Assembly (NCBI GenBank): GCA_009780855.1
Contig: WQZG01000002.1
Location: 1 to 64,000 of the forward strand
Origin: Treponema sp.
GTDB taxonomy: Bacteria; Spirochaetota; Spirochaetia; Treponematales; Breznakiellaceae
Direction of reading: 5' to 3'
Length of the DNA: 64,000 bases
Part shown: positions 26,026-35,386 of the stretch, in pieces
Layout of the letters: every line of letters starts with the position of its first letter
Position numbering within the stretch: the first letter of the stretch is position 1
Notes under the pieces: model-generated
Told to the model about the DNA's origin: nothing
Database searches by the model: none
The model's input: only the letters and a program-made list of their open reading frames with translations
Made by a program: the position numbers and the translations under genes

Positions 26026-27306
26026 ATGCAGCCGAATTTTTGCTTTATTTTTCCTGATCAGCACCGGGGCGACTGGATGCCTTATGAAGACCCTATATTT
26101 GAAAAATTAAAAACCGAAAAACCTCCCCTCAATATGCCGAATGTCAAAAAACTCATAAACAGCGGCGCCTGTTTTTACCGGTGCGTGACTCCGTCTCCCC
26201 TTTGCGCTCCGGCGCGCGCCTGTCTTGCTTCCGGACTCAGATTCTCCGACTGTCCGGTGCCGGACAATGATGTCGATTATCCGACAGATACCGAGTCTTT
26301 TTACAGGGTACTGCGGGACAGCGGTTATTCTGTCGGAGGCGTCGGCAAATTCGATCTTCACAAGGCAACTTATTTTTGGGGCTTCGATGGTTGGGTGGAC
26401 GGTTTGGGCAAAATAGGATTTACTTCTGCCGTTGACAGCGAAGGCAAATGGGATGCCATCGGCGCGTATAACATGACGCCGACAGGTCCCAAGGGGCCTT
26501 ACATGAAATACCTGCGGGACAAAGGGCTTGACGGCGATCATATCTCGGACATGGGCAGGCGCAGGGAAGGTGGCAAGTATTATACGGAACCCACAACTTT
26601 ACCGGACTCCGCTTACGGCGATACCTGGGTCGGAACAAACGGTATAAAGATGTTAAAATCTTTTCCCAAAGACAAGCCCTGGTTTTTACAGGTTAATTTC
26701 CCCGGACCTCACGCTCCCTGGGATGTAACGCAGTCAATGAGGAAACGCTGGGAGAACATCAGCTTCCCCGCGGCCGGGAACGGAGACGCAAGTAAAGCTG
26801 CCGATCTCAACAGGGTAAGGCAGAATTACGCGGCCATGCTTGAGAACATAGATACTCAGACCGGATTGCTGCTAGACGAAATCCGCCGCCGCGGCGATTG
26901 GGACAATACAATAATAATTTACTCAAGCGATCACGGTGAAATGCTCGGGGACTGGGGCCGGTTCGGCAAAAGCTGTCCGGACAGAGGTTCCATAAATGTC
27001 CCTTTGGTTTTCGCCGGCCCCGGCATAAGGGAAAATATCTGCACCGGCGCGCTTGCCGAGATAACCGATCTGTCCGCGACTATACTAGATTTCGCAGGAA
27101 TTTCAAACCGGTTCCATGAGGCTTATTCAATGAAGAAAGTCCTTACCGGCGAAGCCGCCTCTTACCGCAGAACCGTACAGTCGGCCCTTTCCAACTGGAA
27201 GGCCATTATCGGGAAAAAATACAAAATAATAATCCAGAACAGCGAAGTTACGGAAAAATACAATGTACTCGAAGATCCTCTGGAAAGGGAAAACCTTATA
27301 CGCTGA
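26026..27306 (+). CDS. Sulfatase, Cys-type formylglycine family (compact)
   Basis: A 426-residue sulfatase, shorter than its neighbours. Motif C-A-P-A-R begins at Cys60; the N-terminal metal segment is F-P-D-Q-H-R-G-D-W and the second is Y-S-S-D-H-G-E-M. The Y-S-S-D-H-G-E-M-L-G-D string is common in choline-sulfatase-like and iduronate/heparan-type S1 members. ATG follows A-G-G-A-A-G-G. It is divergent from the 24382 sulfatase and its last 11 bases overlap the end of the convergent hydrolase-like gene at 27296. The C-terminal domain is reduced compared with the 480-527 residue copies. Confidence 0.9.
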   Translation: MQPNFCFIFPDQHRGDWMPYEDPIFEKLKTEKPPLNMPNVKKLINSGACFYRCVTPSPLCAPARACLASGLRFSDCPVPDNDVDYPTDTESFYRVLRDSGYSVGGVGKFDLHKATYFWGFDGWVDGLGKIGFTSAVDSEGKWDAIGAYNMTPTGPKGPYMKYLRDKGLDGDHISDMGRRREGGKYYTEPTTLPDSAYGDTWVGTNGIKMLKSFPKDKPWFLQVNFPGPHAPWDVTQSMRKRWENISFPAAGNGDASKAADLNRVRQNYAAMLENIDTQTGLLLDEIRRRGDWDNTIIIYSSDHGEMLGDWGRFGKSCPDRGSINVPLVFAGPGIRENICTGALAEITDLSATILDFAGISNRFHEAYSMKKVLTGEAASYRRTVQSALSNWKAIIGKKYKIIIQNSEVTEKYNVLEDPLERENLIR

Positions 27307-29023
27307 CAATATCCGGGTTTGCCATAAAATCAGCCATAGCCGTCATTCTGTTTGCCAGGCTGAACAGCGCCCGATCCGGGTATTTTAGGTCAAAATCATG
27401 CGCAAATATTTTTATTTTTTCGCCGAACCCGGACAGCTCTTTTAACCCGGATTGTTTTGGACAGCCTGACTTTACCCAGGCGGCGTGATGCATGGCCGCA
27501 GCAATGAACAAAGCGTTTGCCTTTGCCAGATATTCCCATAAATCATAACTTTGATAAATAAAATCAAAATCTTTTTGGGACAAATCATTCTTTAATTTTT
27601 TTACTTCTTCTTTTAACTTTCCAATACCGGCAATGCCTGTTTCAATATCATTTATATAACAGGACGGTTCTTTTGAAACCAGACCAAGCTGAGTCCTCCA
27701 CTGGGCGCCGGCCCTAAGTTCGCTGTCCGCAGGATTGCCCAGATATGTTCCCGGTTCGCTGAATAAATCATCAACGGCCTTCATCGCCAGGAAGGGGTCC
27801 TTGAAGTAACCTTTGTTAAAATATGATGACTGCGGGAAAGCGCTGTGATCGGGAAACGATATGCCGTTTAAGGTTTGGACAGCAACGGTCAATTGCCGGC
27901 TTTCCATAAGCAGGTTTGCAGCGGCGTTTGCCGCCGTGCTGCCGGCAGCCAGGCTGCTGAATTTTTTTGACATAATATCTTTAAGAACCGAAGCCGCGTC
28001 CCCGCCGGGATTTTTTGCCAGAGCGCAGAACAAATATACGTTGATGATATTCCAGCCTTCCATTGTACCGTAATCGTCCCAGTAAAAAACTCTTCCGTTT
28101 ACGCAGGCGGCGTTCATTTGTTCAGCCTTTAATAAACATTCCTGCAGAAATTGCGGATACACCGAAGGTATGCGCCCCTGTCCGCAGTATTCGGTATCCA
28201 GCAGGTAATTTAGTATTACCGGATTTCTTTTAAAAATTTCTTCAAACTGGCTGTCATCAAGATATTTTAACGGGGACAGGGCCGGGTTTTCTTCAGGCCA
28301 GGTATTGTCGATCATTACAGCCAGGTCAGGGTGATTCATTATCACAGTATGGCTGTTCCACAGGGTACCGCGCGAATGATGGTAGTGGTGAGAAAAAACT
28401 GCCATCTCCAGATTGTACTGTCTGCCGAATTGCGAAACCGCGTCCAGCCAGCCTTCCATCCAGCCGCCTGTTAATAGCAGATCGTCGAATTCAAAATGAT
28501 GAACCGTCGCGCCCGCGCCTTCCGCAATCCAGATTTCAAAACCGGCCATCTTTGGGTAACGGCTGTATATTTCCAGCATCATCGAAATTATAAGCGGAAT
28601 ATGCTCGGGCGCGGATAGGTTCATCCGGCCCTGCGGATAAAAAAGGCCGGGGAGGATTTGCGCGATGGCTGCTTTATCGTTATAAACAAACTTGGGCAGC
28701 ACAAGATTAAAAATGAATTTGATATCATTGTTTAAACAATTTCTGTAAACAGCATCGGCAATTTCACGCTGTGTTTCTATTTCATTTTTGTTTACATAAG
28801 AAGCCAAAGCGGGTACGGTTTTTTCCCCGCATATGTAGCTCTTAAAATTGCGGATTGAGCCGTCGGCGATCTGCCCGCGCAAAAATGGATTGGCCGGCCC
28901 GCGGTTCCAGTCCGGGGCCATCAGTACAAACCTGCTGAACCCCAGCTCCGGCGCCAGTTTAAAAAATTCATCGGCCTGTTTTACGTCCCTAAAATTGCCT
29001 GACAGCGAAATTGTTTTTATCAT
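27296..29023 (-). CDS. Unrecognised TIM-barrel glycoside hydrolase-like protein
   Basis: A 575-residue protein with no signal peptide. I do not recognise a named family. The first ~330 residues alternate like a TIM barrel (F-V-L-M-A-P-D-W-N, F-I-F-N-L-V-L-P, A-G-F-E-I-W-I-A-E-G-A, M-A-V-F-S-H-H-Y-H-H-S). The segment E-I-W-I-A-E-G-A-G-A and the acidic D-N-T-W-P-E-E-N and F-Y-W-D-D-Y-G stretches are the kind of sites seen in GH67, GH115 and GH20 enzymes. The rest is helical, like the C-terminal domain of alpha-glucuronidases. It is 42 bp downstream of the fucosidase gene on the same strand, so likely co-transcribed with it. A hexosaminidase or glucuronidase-like role is a guess; it could be a non-catalytic homolog. 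Confidence 0.6.
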   Translation of the reverse strand: MIKTISLSGNFRDVKQADEFFKLAPELGFSRFVLMAPDWNRGPANPFLRGQIADGSIRNFKSYICGEKTVPALASYVNKNEIETQREIADAVYRNCLNNDIKFIFNLVLPKFVYNDKAAIAQILPGLFYPQGRMNLSAPEHIPLIISMMLEIYSRYPKMAGFEIWIAEGAGATVHHFEFDDLLLTGGWMEGWLDAVSQFGRQYNLEMAVFSHHYHHSRGTLWNSHTVIMNHPDLAVMIDNTWPEENPALSPLKYLDDSQFEEIFKRNPVILNYLLDTEYCGQGRIPSVYPQFLQECLLKAEQMNAACVNGRVFYWDDYGTMEGWNIINVYLFCALAKNPGGDAASVLKDIMSKKFSSLAAGSTAANAAANLLMESRQLTVAVQTLNGISFPDHSAFPQSSYFNKGYFKDPFLAMKAVDDLFSEPGTYLGNPADSELRAGAQWRTQLGLVSKEPSCYINDIETGIAGIGKLKEEVKKLKNDLSQKDFDFIYQSYDLWEYLAKANALFIAAAMHHAAWVKSGCPKQSGLKELSGFGEKIKIFAHDFDLKYPDRALFSLANRMTAMADFMANPDIVSV

Positions 29024-29065
29024 CGGAACCTGGCTCCTATTTTGAAAATTTGTTCAGGAATTCTT

Positions 29066-30373
29066 TTACTCAAACACTCGCCCGCCGTTCAGGGGAGGCC
29101 GCGCGGCAAACCGCTGGGTCTCGATTTCCTCGCCGGGCTTTACATTAAATTCCAGCGCTATAACCGTAACGCCCGCAACAGGTTCGCGGCCGTCCGCCGG
29201 CAGATTTTTTAAAATGATGCGGTACTTTTCCTGCGTAAAAGGCAGGCTTCGCCCGTCAGCCAGAAGTTTTGCCGATACCAGCGGTGTTTTGAATCCGCCC
29301 AGTATCAGTTCGCGGTTGGGCGGCCAGATCCAGTTCCACAAATATACGATTTTTCCTTTTTTGCTCATTGAACAAAGCCGGCTGCCGATTCCGCCGCCTT
29401 CCTTAAAACGGCTTACTTTGCCGTACGCGGCTTCGCCGTTTTTGGCCAGCCATTTACCGACAGTTGTAAGCGGCTCAACTGCCTCCGGCGGGACAGAGCC
29501 GTCCGGCTGCGGACCGATGTTAAGCAGCAGATTTCCCGCGCCTTCTGAGCAGGTGGCAAGCATTTTTAAAATGCGCTGGGCGTTGTAGCTGTGGGGGCCG
29601 GCCTGCGCGGAATCTACATAACCCCAGGAGAGTCCGTTGAAAGTCATGCAGGATTCCCAGTCCCTATCCTTCTCCGCGGTGACTCTTTCTTCCGGTGTGC
29701 CGAAGTCCTCGTCGAGGCGGCTGCGGTTATTTATAATAATGTCCGGCTGAATCGCGCGCAGACGCTGGTTTATTTCAAGTGAGTTCCAGCCTTCATAATT
29801 TTCCATCGGCCTTGCCACATCGTACCAGAGGATGTCGATCTTCCCGTATTGGGTCAGCAGCTCCTCGTTGAGGGTGTAAATATAATCGTTGAAACGTTTG
29901 CGCGCCGCGCTGTCGTATGCGGCCGCGCCGCCGTCCGGATGATGCCAGTCCATAAGCGATGTATAAAATCCGATGCGCATATTGTTTGCGCGGCAGGCTT
30001 CAACAAATTCCCTGACTATATCGCGCTTTGGCCCATAATTGACACTGTTGTACGGATTGACTTTTGAATCCCACAGGCTAAAACCTTCATGGTGGCGGGT
30101 TGTCAGAACCATATACTTCATACCGGCTTTTTTTGCCAGCGCGGCCCATTCATTTGGAGCGCCCTGCTTTGGCAGGAAACCGGCCGCAAGTTTTTCGTAT
30201 TCGTTAACCGGCCAGTTTTCCGAAGCCATGGCCCATTCGTGCCGGCCAAGCGCGCTGTACAATCCGTAATGAATGAACATTCCAAAACGGGCTTCCCTCC
30301 ACCACGCCATGCGGGCGTCCCGGCTTGCCGCCGTAATTTCTTCATATTCTGATTTGGAAACAAACTGCGCCAT
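29066..30373 (-). CDS. Alpha-L-fucosidase (GH29)
   Basis: A 435-residue GH29 enzyme that would remove terminal L-fucose. Family marks are W-W-R-E-A-R-F-G-M-F-I-H-Y-G near residue 30, T-T-R-H-H-E-G-F-S-L-W-D-S, and I-D-I-L-W-Y-D-V with Asp185 as the expected nucleophile. The acid/base region shows F-G-T-P-E-E-R and W-E-S-C-M-T, as in GH29. There is no signal peptide, so it would act on imported oligosaccharides. A beta-sandwich C-terminus is present. It is divergent from the sugar kinase gene and upstream of the 27296 gene. Fucose plus sulfate points to mucin-type glycans or sulfated fucans. Confidence 0.93.
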   Translation of the reverse strand: MAQFVSKSEYEEITAASRDARMAWWREARFGMFIHYGLYSALGRHEWAMASENWPVNEYEKLAAGFLPKQGAPNEWAALAKKAGMKYMVLTTRHHEGFSLWDSKVNPYNSVNYGPKRDIVREFVEACRANNMRIGFYTSLMDWHHPDGGAAAYDSAARKRFNDYIYTLNEELLTQYGKIDILWYDVARPMENYEGWNSLEINQRLRAIQPDIIINNRSRLDEDFGTPEERVTAEKDRDWESCMTFNGLSWGYVDSAQAGPHSYNAQRILKMLATCSEGAGNLLLNIGPQPDGSVPPEAVEPLTTVGKWLAKNGEAAYGKVSRFKEGGGIGSRLCSMSKKGKIVYLWNWIWPPNRELILGGFKTPLVSAKLLADGRSLPFTQEKYRIILKNLPADGREPVAGVTVIALEFNVKPGEEIETQRFAARPPLNGGRVFE

Positions 30374-30445
30374 TTAAAGCCTCCTGAATTTATATCCGGT
30401 TTGCGGTATCTTAATTCAATATAACATTAAATTACGGAGATAACA

Positions 30446-31579
30446 ATGAATGAGAATAAACCCGCAGTGCGGCCCGCTGATATAGTAAAAGAATTTTTAA
30501 TTTACGGAGTTCTCCTGGATATTTCACCGATGGGAAACGGCCATATTAACGACACTTTTATTTCTGCCTGGAACCAGGGCGGAACTGTTGTCCGCTATAC
30601 TCACCAGCGGATCAACCACCATGTCTTTATACATCCGGAGGAAGTAATGGAAAACATCTGCCGGGTTACCTCGCACATCCGCGCCAAACTCGGGGCAGCC
30701 GGCGGGCCCGATATCGGCCGCAGGGTTCTGGAAGTAGTTCCCTGCCGCACGGGCAAGCCCTGGTTCCGCGATAAAGATGGTTATTATTGGCGTACTTATT
30801 GCTATATCGAAAAAAGCAGGACCGGCGAAACTGTAACATCGGCTCAGGAAGCCGAACTTCTGGGCAGGAGCGCGGGCCGGTTTCAGAAGCAGCTTGCCGA
30901 TCTGGGCGGGCCGCGGCTTTTTGAAACCATTGTTAATTTCCATAATATGGAAACCCGGTATGTCAGCTTTCACAAGGCCCTGGAAAAAGATGAATTTAAC
31001 CGCGCCAAAAACGCCGGGCCCGAGATTGAATTTTATCTTGAAAATGAAGACAGGGGCGGCATACTCATACGTTCTATGCGCAACCGGTTAATTCCGGAAC
31101 GGATTTGCCACAACGACGCCAAACTTAGCAACATTCTGCTCGACGATGAGACCGGAGCGGCCCTCTGCGTCATCGACCTCGACACCGTAATGCCGGGCTC
31201 AAGCCTTTTTGATCTGGGTGATTTAATCCGTACTGTTACCATTACCGCCGCCGAAGACGAACAGGATTTGGCCAAAGTCGGGTTTAATCCGGTTCTGTAC
31301 AGGGCCTTATTAAAAGGTTATCTTGGCGAAGCTCTGGAATTCCTTACATCAGCGGAGTTAAAGCTCCTGTGCGAATCCGGCCGGAACCTCGCGCATATCA
31401 TGGGCCTGCGCTTCCTTACCGATTACCTGGAAGGCGACCATTATTACCATACCAGCCGCCCAGGCCACAACCTTGACCGCACGCGTACACAGATGACATT
31501 CATCCGTTCAATGGACAAGCAGTGGGCGCAGGCGGAACAGATCACGCGTGATCTCACGAGTGAAGCCGCCGGTAGATAA
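30446..31579 (+). CDS. Sugar 1-kinase of the NahK/aminoglycoside phosphotransferase fold
   Basis: A 377-residue kinase. The catalytic loop I-C-H-N-D-A-K-L-S-N-I-L-L-D-D and the metal-binding V-I-D-L-D-T-V-M-P-G-S are the hallmark of N-acetylhexosamine 1-kinase (NahK), in which GlcNAc or GalNAc, and some galactose analogues, become sugar-1-phosphates. The D-L-G-D-L-I-R-T strand also fits. ATG follows A-C-G-G-A-G-A. It is divergent from GH29. With fucosidase and sulfatases around, it supports breakdown of amino-sugar-rich glycans such as mucin O-glycans or human-milk-like oligosaccharides. Exact substrate is unproved. Confidence 0.82.
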   Translation: MNENKPAVRPADIVKEFLIYGVLLDISPMGNGHINDTFISAWNQGGTVVRYTHQRINHHVFIHPEEVMENICRVTSHIRAKLGAAGGPDIGRRVLEVVPCRTGKPWFRDKDGYYWRTYCYIEKSRTGETVTSAQEAELLGRSAGRFQKQLADLGGPRLFETIVNFHNMETRYVSFHKALEKDEFNRAKNAGPEIEFYLENEDRGGILIRSMRNRLIPERICHNDAKLSNILLDDETGAALCVIDLDTVMPGSSLFDLGDLIRTVTITAAEDEQDLAKVGFNPVLYRALLKGYLGEALEFLTSAELKLLCESGRNLAHIMGLRFLTDYLEGDHYYHTSRPGHNLDRTRTQMTFIRSMDKQWAQAEQITRDLTSEAAGR

Positions 31580-31616
31580 ATCATGATATCAGGCTTGTAT
31601 TAACACCTTGTTGGTT

Positions 31617-34070
31617 TTAAAACTCTGCAGGAACCGTCACAAGTTTTTTTAATTCTTCCATGCTCAGCATATTGGCAGCGTATTGCTTTACCATAAAATT
31701 CGGAGGAAGCAGGTAATCGTATTTGTCTGTATACGGAATCTGATCGGCTTTTACCAAAGTTTCGGCGCCGGCAGCAGATAAAATTATTTTGTTCAGTTCA
31801 TTCCCAAATTCATTAATTTCCAGTCCGCTTGTGATTCTGAATATGTACGGATTAATATTTTCCTGCCGTGTTATTTTTAAAATTTTTTTGTTTTCTTTTT
31901 TTTGCATAAGCAGCCTCATGGTCCGCATGCCCCTGCTGCCCAGCCACGGCAGAATGTAAAAAATATTTTTGCTTACTTTCTTTGTTTCGTTCTTTGAACC
32001 GTTCTTTGGGACTTGTACTCCGGATTCCGCGGTCTCTGTCTGATACACCGGCGTTTTTATTTGTTGTACCGGCAAAAAAATACTGCTGCCCAGTCCCGTC
32101 TTTCCGGCGTAATCCCTTCCCCCTCGCAGACACGCTGCAGCGCCGGCCGTCAGATAGGGGTATTGTTTATTTTCCAGCAAAACCTGCCGCATTCTTTCCG
32201 CGACTTTTATATGATGGCCGTCTGCTCCGCCCCGCCAGATCTTTGCGATATTATCGCGGGCCATATCATCACTGTCTGAATCGTTGTTTGAACCGTTTAA
32301 AAAACTGCCCTGTTTACCGCCGGGTACCACGGCGATCTCCCTGCCGGACAGGTTAACGTTTTCGGCTGTCCAGGTTTTCCCGCCCAGAGCCAGGACGCTT
32401 GCCTGCGGTGGTATAAAATTTACCCTGCCAATTTCCCTGCCCATGTATGTAACGCGGAATACCTGTTCGTCAGGAAATACCGAATAGAACGAAAAATGGC
32501 TGATGATACGTCCGCCTTCAAGGCCCGCGATATATTTTCCTTCTTCGGTTTTTTCGATGTAATCGTTTGCTTCCAGACAGCCAAGCAGTTCCAGGTAATC
32601 TCTCTCCTTGATTTGCGCGAAAGGTGGCATTGATAAAATTTTTTCGCAAAGTTCCTGTTCTCCCTGTTCGCCCATTGAGCCAAGGAGAGCCAGAGTCTGC
32701 TGAAAAAGCAGGCTGAAAACAAGGGGCCTGGGATCGGCGTCCTCTGACCATTGTTCCTCGATATAAAGCTGAATGATTGCGATGGTTTTTATTAGTGTCC
32801 AAGGGATTTGTTCCGGCCCTGCTGCCGCAGGGGCTGGCGCCGCAGCCGCCCGCGAACAAAAGTACATCTGTGAAACACCGCCGCGTCTGCCCGACCGTCC
32901 CAGCCGCTGTATAAACGCCGACACTCCGGAGGGCGCTCCTGTCTGGATTATCCTGTCCAGGCTGCCTATGTCCATGCCCATTTCCAGTGTTGCCGTCGCT
33001 GCGATTACCTGCGGTTCTTCTGTCCGGCGCAGGTTTCTTTCGGTTTCTTCCCTAAGATCGGCGGCAATGCTCCCGTGATGTACCTGATAATAATCCTGTT
33101 CTCCGCGCTGGGCGGCTATTCTTTTTAGCGCCGCTGTTGTCTGTTCGGCTTCCAGGCGGCTGTTGGTAAAAATTATACATTTTTTTATTCCGGCAGCATT
33201 TATTCCTGCAGCATTTATTCCGCCGGAATTTATTCCCGGTCTGCATTGGTCGTAAATTGCCCTGTAATAACTTTCGTCGTTTCCGCTGCAGCAATCAACC
33301 GCAAGACTTAACCTGCGTCCCTTTCCCGCCGGATCTGCGCCGGTGATAAGTGACGTGCTGCAGGCTGTTCCGGCGGCCAGCCAGCCTAGAGCCGTGCTGT
33401 AATTCCCCAATGTTGCGGAAAGCCCCACCCTGCGCACAGGGCTGCCGCTGGTTTGCGCTGATTCTGTCATCAGCCTTATACGTTCAAGCAGACATATAAG
33501 CTGAGAACCGCGGTCAGTTCCAATAAAGGCGTGAACTTCATCAATAACCGCAAATTGGAGACTGCCAAAAAGATATTTGATTTTTTCAGGATGTCCAAGG
33601 ATTAGCGCTTCCAGCGATTCAGGAGTTATCTGCAGAATTCCGGACGGGTTATCAAGCAATTTCTTTTTGTGTGTCATTTCCACATCGCCGTGCCAGCGCC
33701 ATAGATTAATATCAAGCGCCGCCAGCATGGGCAATAACCTTTCGAACTGATCGTTGATCAGGGCCTTGAGCGGACCGATGTAGATAACCTGTATGCCCGG
33801 CGGCTGGTACTCACCCGGCGGTGAACTGTCTCCCGGCGGCAAATGGCCGCTCTGCTGTGATGATTTTTTTTGGTTAAGTAGTAAAGTGATTATTGGAAAA
33901 AAACAGGCTTCGGTTTTTCCCGCGGCCGTATCGGCGGCTATTAATATGTGATTATTCGTATCCAGAATGACCGGGATTGCGGCTTCCTGGACAGGCTTGA
34001 GCGACGGCCATTTTTTTTCGTAAATATATTCCCTTAACCGTTTGTCCAGCCTTGAAAAATTTGAACCCAC
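31617..34070 (-). CDS. Lhr/BrxHI-like SF2 DEAD/DEAH-box helicase
   Basis: An 817-residue superfamily 2 helicase, last gene of the three-gene minus-strand cassette. Motif I is A-A-D-T-A-A-G-K-T with Lys52; motif II is D-E-V-H (residues 177-180); motif III S-A-T-L-G; and motif VI Q-R-L-G-R-S-G-R. The large C-terminal extension fits Lhr-type helicases and BREX BrxHI. Related helicases are found next to DUF2791 ATPases and TerB-N proteins, as described for Ter-linked DNA-processing operons. The start used is a GTG 15 bp after the ATPase stop. Two in-frame tandem repeats interrupt the core: a P-P-G repeat at 33796-33849 and a G-I-N-A-A repeat at 33187-33239. DNA remodelling in phage defence or repair is inferred. 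Confidence 0.87.
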   Translation of the reverse strand: MGSNFSRLDKRLREYIYEKKWPSLKPVQEAAIPVILDTNNHILIAADTAAGKTEACFFPIITLLLNQKKSSQQSGHLPPGDSSPPGEYQPPGIQVIYIGPLKALINDQFERLLPMLAALDINLWRWHGDVEMTHKKKLLDNPSGILQITPESLEALILGHPEKIKYLFGSLQFAVIDEVHAFIGTDRGSQLICLLERIRLMTESAQTSGSPVRRVGLSATLGNYSTALGWLAAGTACSTSLITGADPAGKGRRLSLAVDCCSGNDESYYRAIYDQCRPGINSGGINAAGINAAGIKKCIIFTNSRLEAEQTTAALKRIAAQRGEQDYYQVHHGSIAADLREETERNLRRTEEPQVIAATATLEMGMDIGSLDRIIQTGAPSGVSAFIQRLGRSGRRGGVSQMYFCSRAAAAPAPAAAGPEQIPWTLIKTIAIIQLYIEEQWSEDADPRPLVFSLLFQQTLALLGSMGEQGEQELCEKILSMPPFAQIKERDYLELLGCLEANDYIEKTEEGKYIAGLEGGRIISHFSFYSVFPDEQVFRVTYMGREIGRVNFIPPQASVLALGGKTWTAENVNLSGREIAVVPGGKQGSFLNGSNNDSDSDDMARDNIAKIWRGGADGHHIKVAERMRQVLLENKQYPYLTAGAAACLRGGRDYAGKTGLGSSIFLPVQQIKTPVYQTETAESGVQVPKNGSKNETKKVSKNIFYILPWLGSRGMRTMRLLMQKKENKKILKITRQENINPYIFRITSGLEINEFGNELNKIILSAAGAETLVKADQIPYTDKYDYLLPPNFMVKQYAANMLSMEELKKLVTVPAEF
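33187..33239 (-). repeat. 15-bp in-frame tandem repeat in helicase gene
   Basis: Three 15-bp units of the type ATTCCNGCAGCATTT (33187-33201, 33202-33216, 33217-33231) plus a partial fourth encode G-I-N-A-A-G-I-N-A-A-G between helicase motifs. The insert keeps the frame. Confidence 0.8.
33796..33849 (-). repeat. 18-bp in-frame tandem repeat in helicase gene
   Basis: Three 18-bp units starting CCCGGCGG (33796, 33814, 33832) encode a proline-glycine repeat, H-L-P-P-G-D-S-S-P-P-G-E, inserted between motif I and motif Ia of the helicase. Confidence 0.8.
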
Positions 34071-34084
34071 TGTTTTAAAAATTC

Positions 34085-35386
34085 CTATATTTCAAATTCC
34101 GCGTATATGCTGCTGTCCGCTGCAGCCGCAGCGGTAAAATTTTGGCGGCGGATTATTTCGTCAAAGGCCGCGGAAGGCTCATCATTCATTATGTTTAAAA
34201 GACCCAGGAAGTCCCTGGTAATCTCGCGCGGGGTAAGGAATTCGTCCGCGCCTGGAACCGACAATGCCATTTCCAGAAATATGGTCAGTTCCCTTTCACC
34301 CAGCCTCTGTTCATATTCATAATGTTTTGCGTGAATACCGGCCAGCCTTTCCAGCAGTACGTAAAGTTCTTCCCTGGTAAGCTGCAGGAGCCGGATGACC
34401 GGGCCGGCTGAATCCGTAAAGCCGTCCCGCACAAAACGGTTTCCGGCCAGTCTGCTTTTAAGCGCCGCGTATGAAGCGAGTCCGCGGCGTTCATCTTCCA
34501 TAAATTGCGGGGTGCCGGCTGCGAATATACCCAGATTTTGGGCTTTGCCCTGCAGACAATCATTAAACATGGCCAGCAGTTTTTCGTAATTATTTTCCCT
34601 TGACTGCCGGTTAACGATTTTATACAGGTTGACACATTCATCAATAAATACCAAAAAACCCCGGTAACCGATTCTGCTGCAGAATGCCGCGAACAACCGT
34701 ATGTATTCGTACCAGTTATCGTCGGTAACAATTTCTCCGACCGGTAAATTGGCCCGCGCTTCTGTCTTTGTCGAATATTCCCCGCGCAGCCAGCGAAGGG
34801 CCGCCTGCTTTTTTATGTCGTCGCCGCCTGTGTAGGCGCGGTAATAAACGGAAACCGCCGCCGCAAAATCAAAACCGTGGGCAAAGTTTTCCATGTCATT
34901 TAAGGTTTCAAAAATTTTTATTTCAACCCTTGAATCAAAATCCATGTCAGAAGGGAGAAGACCGTCCTTTATCAGATTGCTTTTTATAAGATTGATCCAT
35001 TTTTGCAGAACCGATTCCAGAGCGCCTCCGTCGGGCCGTACATTTGTTGAGAGCCGCTCCATCAGCTCCCTGTACGTTTCGAGTCCCTTGCCCGAACCTG
35101 TAAGACGTTTTTCCGGCGAAAGATCAACATCGGCAACCAGAAATTCTTTTTCCATTGCGAAGTTGCGGAGCGCCTGCAGAAAAAAACTTTTGCCGCTGCC
35201 GTACCTGCCGGTTATAAAACGGAATGCCGCTCCCCCCTGGCTGATATTTTCCAAATCGGTCAAAACCGCTTCAATCTCGCGCCTGCGTCCCACGGCCACA
35301 TATTCCAGTCCCACCCTTGGAACGACTCCGGCCTGGAGTGATTTGAGAATTGCCGCGCTCAGCCTTTTTGGAATGTTAACGCCCAT
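34085..35386 (-). CDS. DUF2791/BrxD-like P-loop ATPase
   Basis: A 433-residue ATPase of the STAND/AAA-like type that matches the DUF2791 (BREX BrxD) family. Walker A is G-R-Y-G-S-G-K-S with Lys66; Walker B is F-L-V-F-I-D-E with Asp249-Glu250. The N-terminal I-L-K-S-L-Q-A-G-V-V-P and V-G-R-R-R-E segments and the later A-G-T-P-Q-F sensor-like stretch are also typical. The start overlaps the upstream TerB gene by 28 bases, and the helicase follows 14 bp after its stop, so the three proteins are coupled. In BREX it partners BrxHI; here no PglX, PglZ or BrxC is seen, so this is a BREX-unlinked use. Role in loading or regulating the helicase is inferred. Confidence 0.88.
   Translation of the reverse strand: MGVNIPKRLSAAILKSLQAGVVPRVGLEYVAVGRRREIEAVLTDLENISQGGAAFRFITGRYGSGKSFFLQALRNFAMEKEFLVADVDLSPEKRLTGSGKGLETYRELMERLSTNVRPDGGALESVLQKWINLIKSNLIKDGLLPSDMDFDSRVEIKIFETLNDMENFAHGFDFAAAVSVYYRAYTGGDDIKKQAALRWLRGEYSTKTEARANLPVGEIVTDDNWYEYIRLFAAFCSRIGYRGFLVFIDECVNLYKIVNRQSRENNYEKLLAMFNDCLQGKAQNLGIFAAGTPQFMEDERRGLASYAALKSRLAGNRFVRDGFTDSAGPVIRLLQLTREELYVLLERLAGIHAKHYEYEQRLGERELTIFLEMALSVPGADEFLTPREITRDFLGLLNIMNDEPSAAFDEIIRRQNFTAAAAADSSIYAEFEI

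Noticed and set aside
33796-33849. CRISPR-like repeat in the helicase region
   Set aside because: Units are contiguous without spacers and are in-frame coding repeats.
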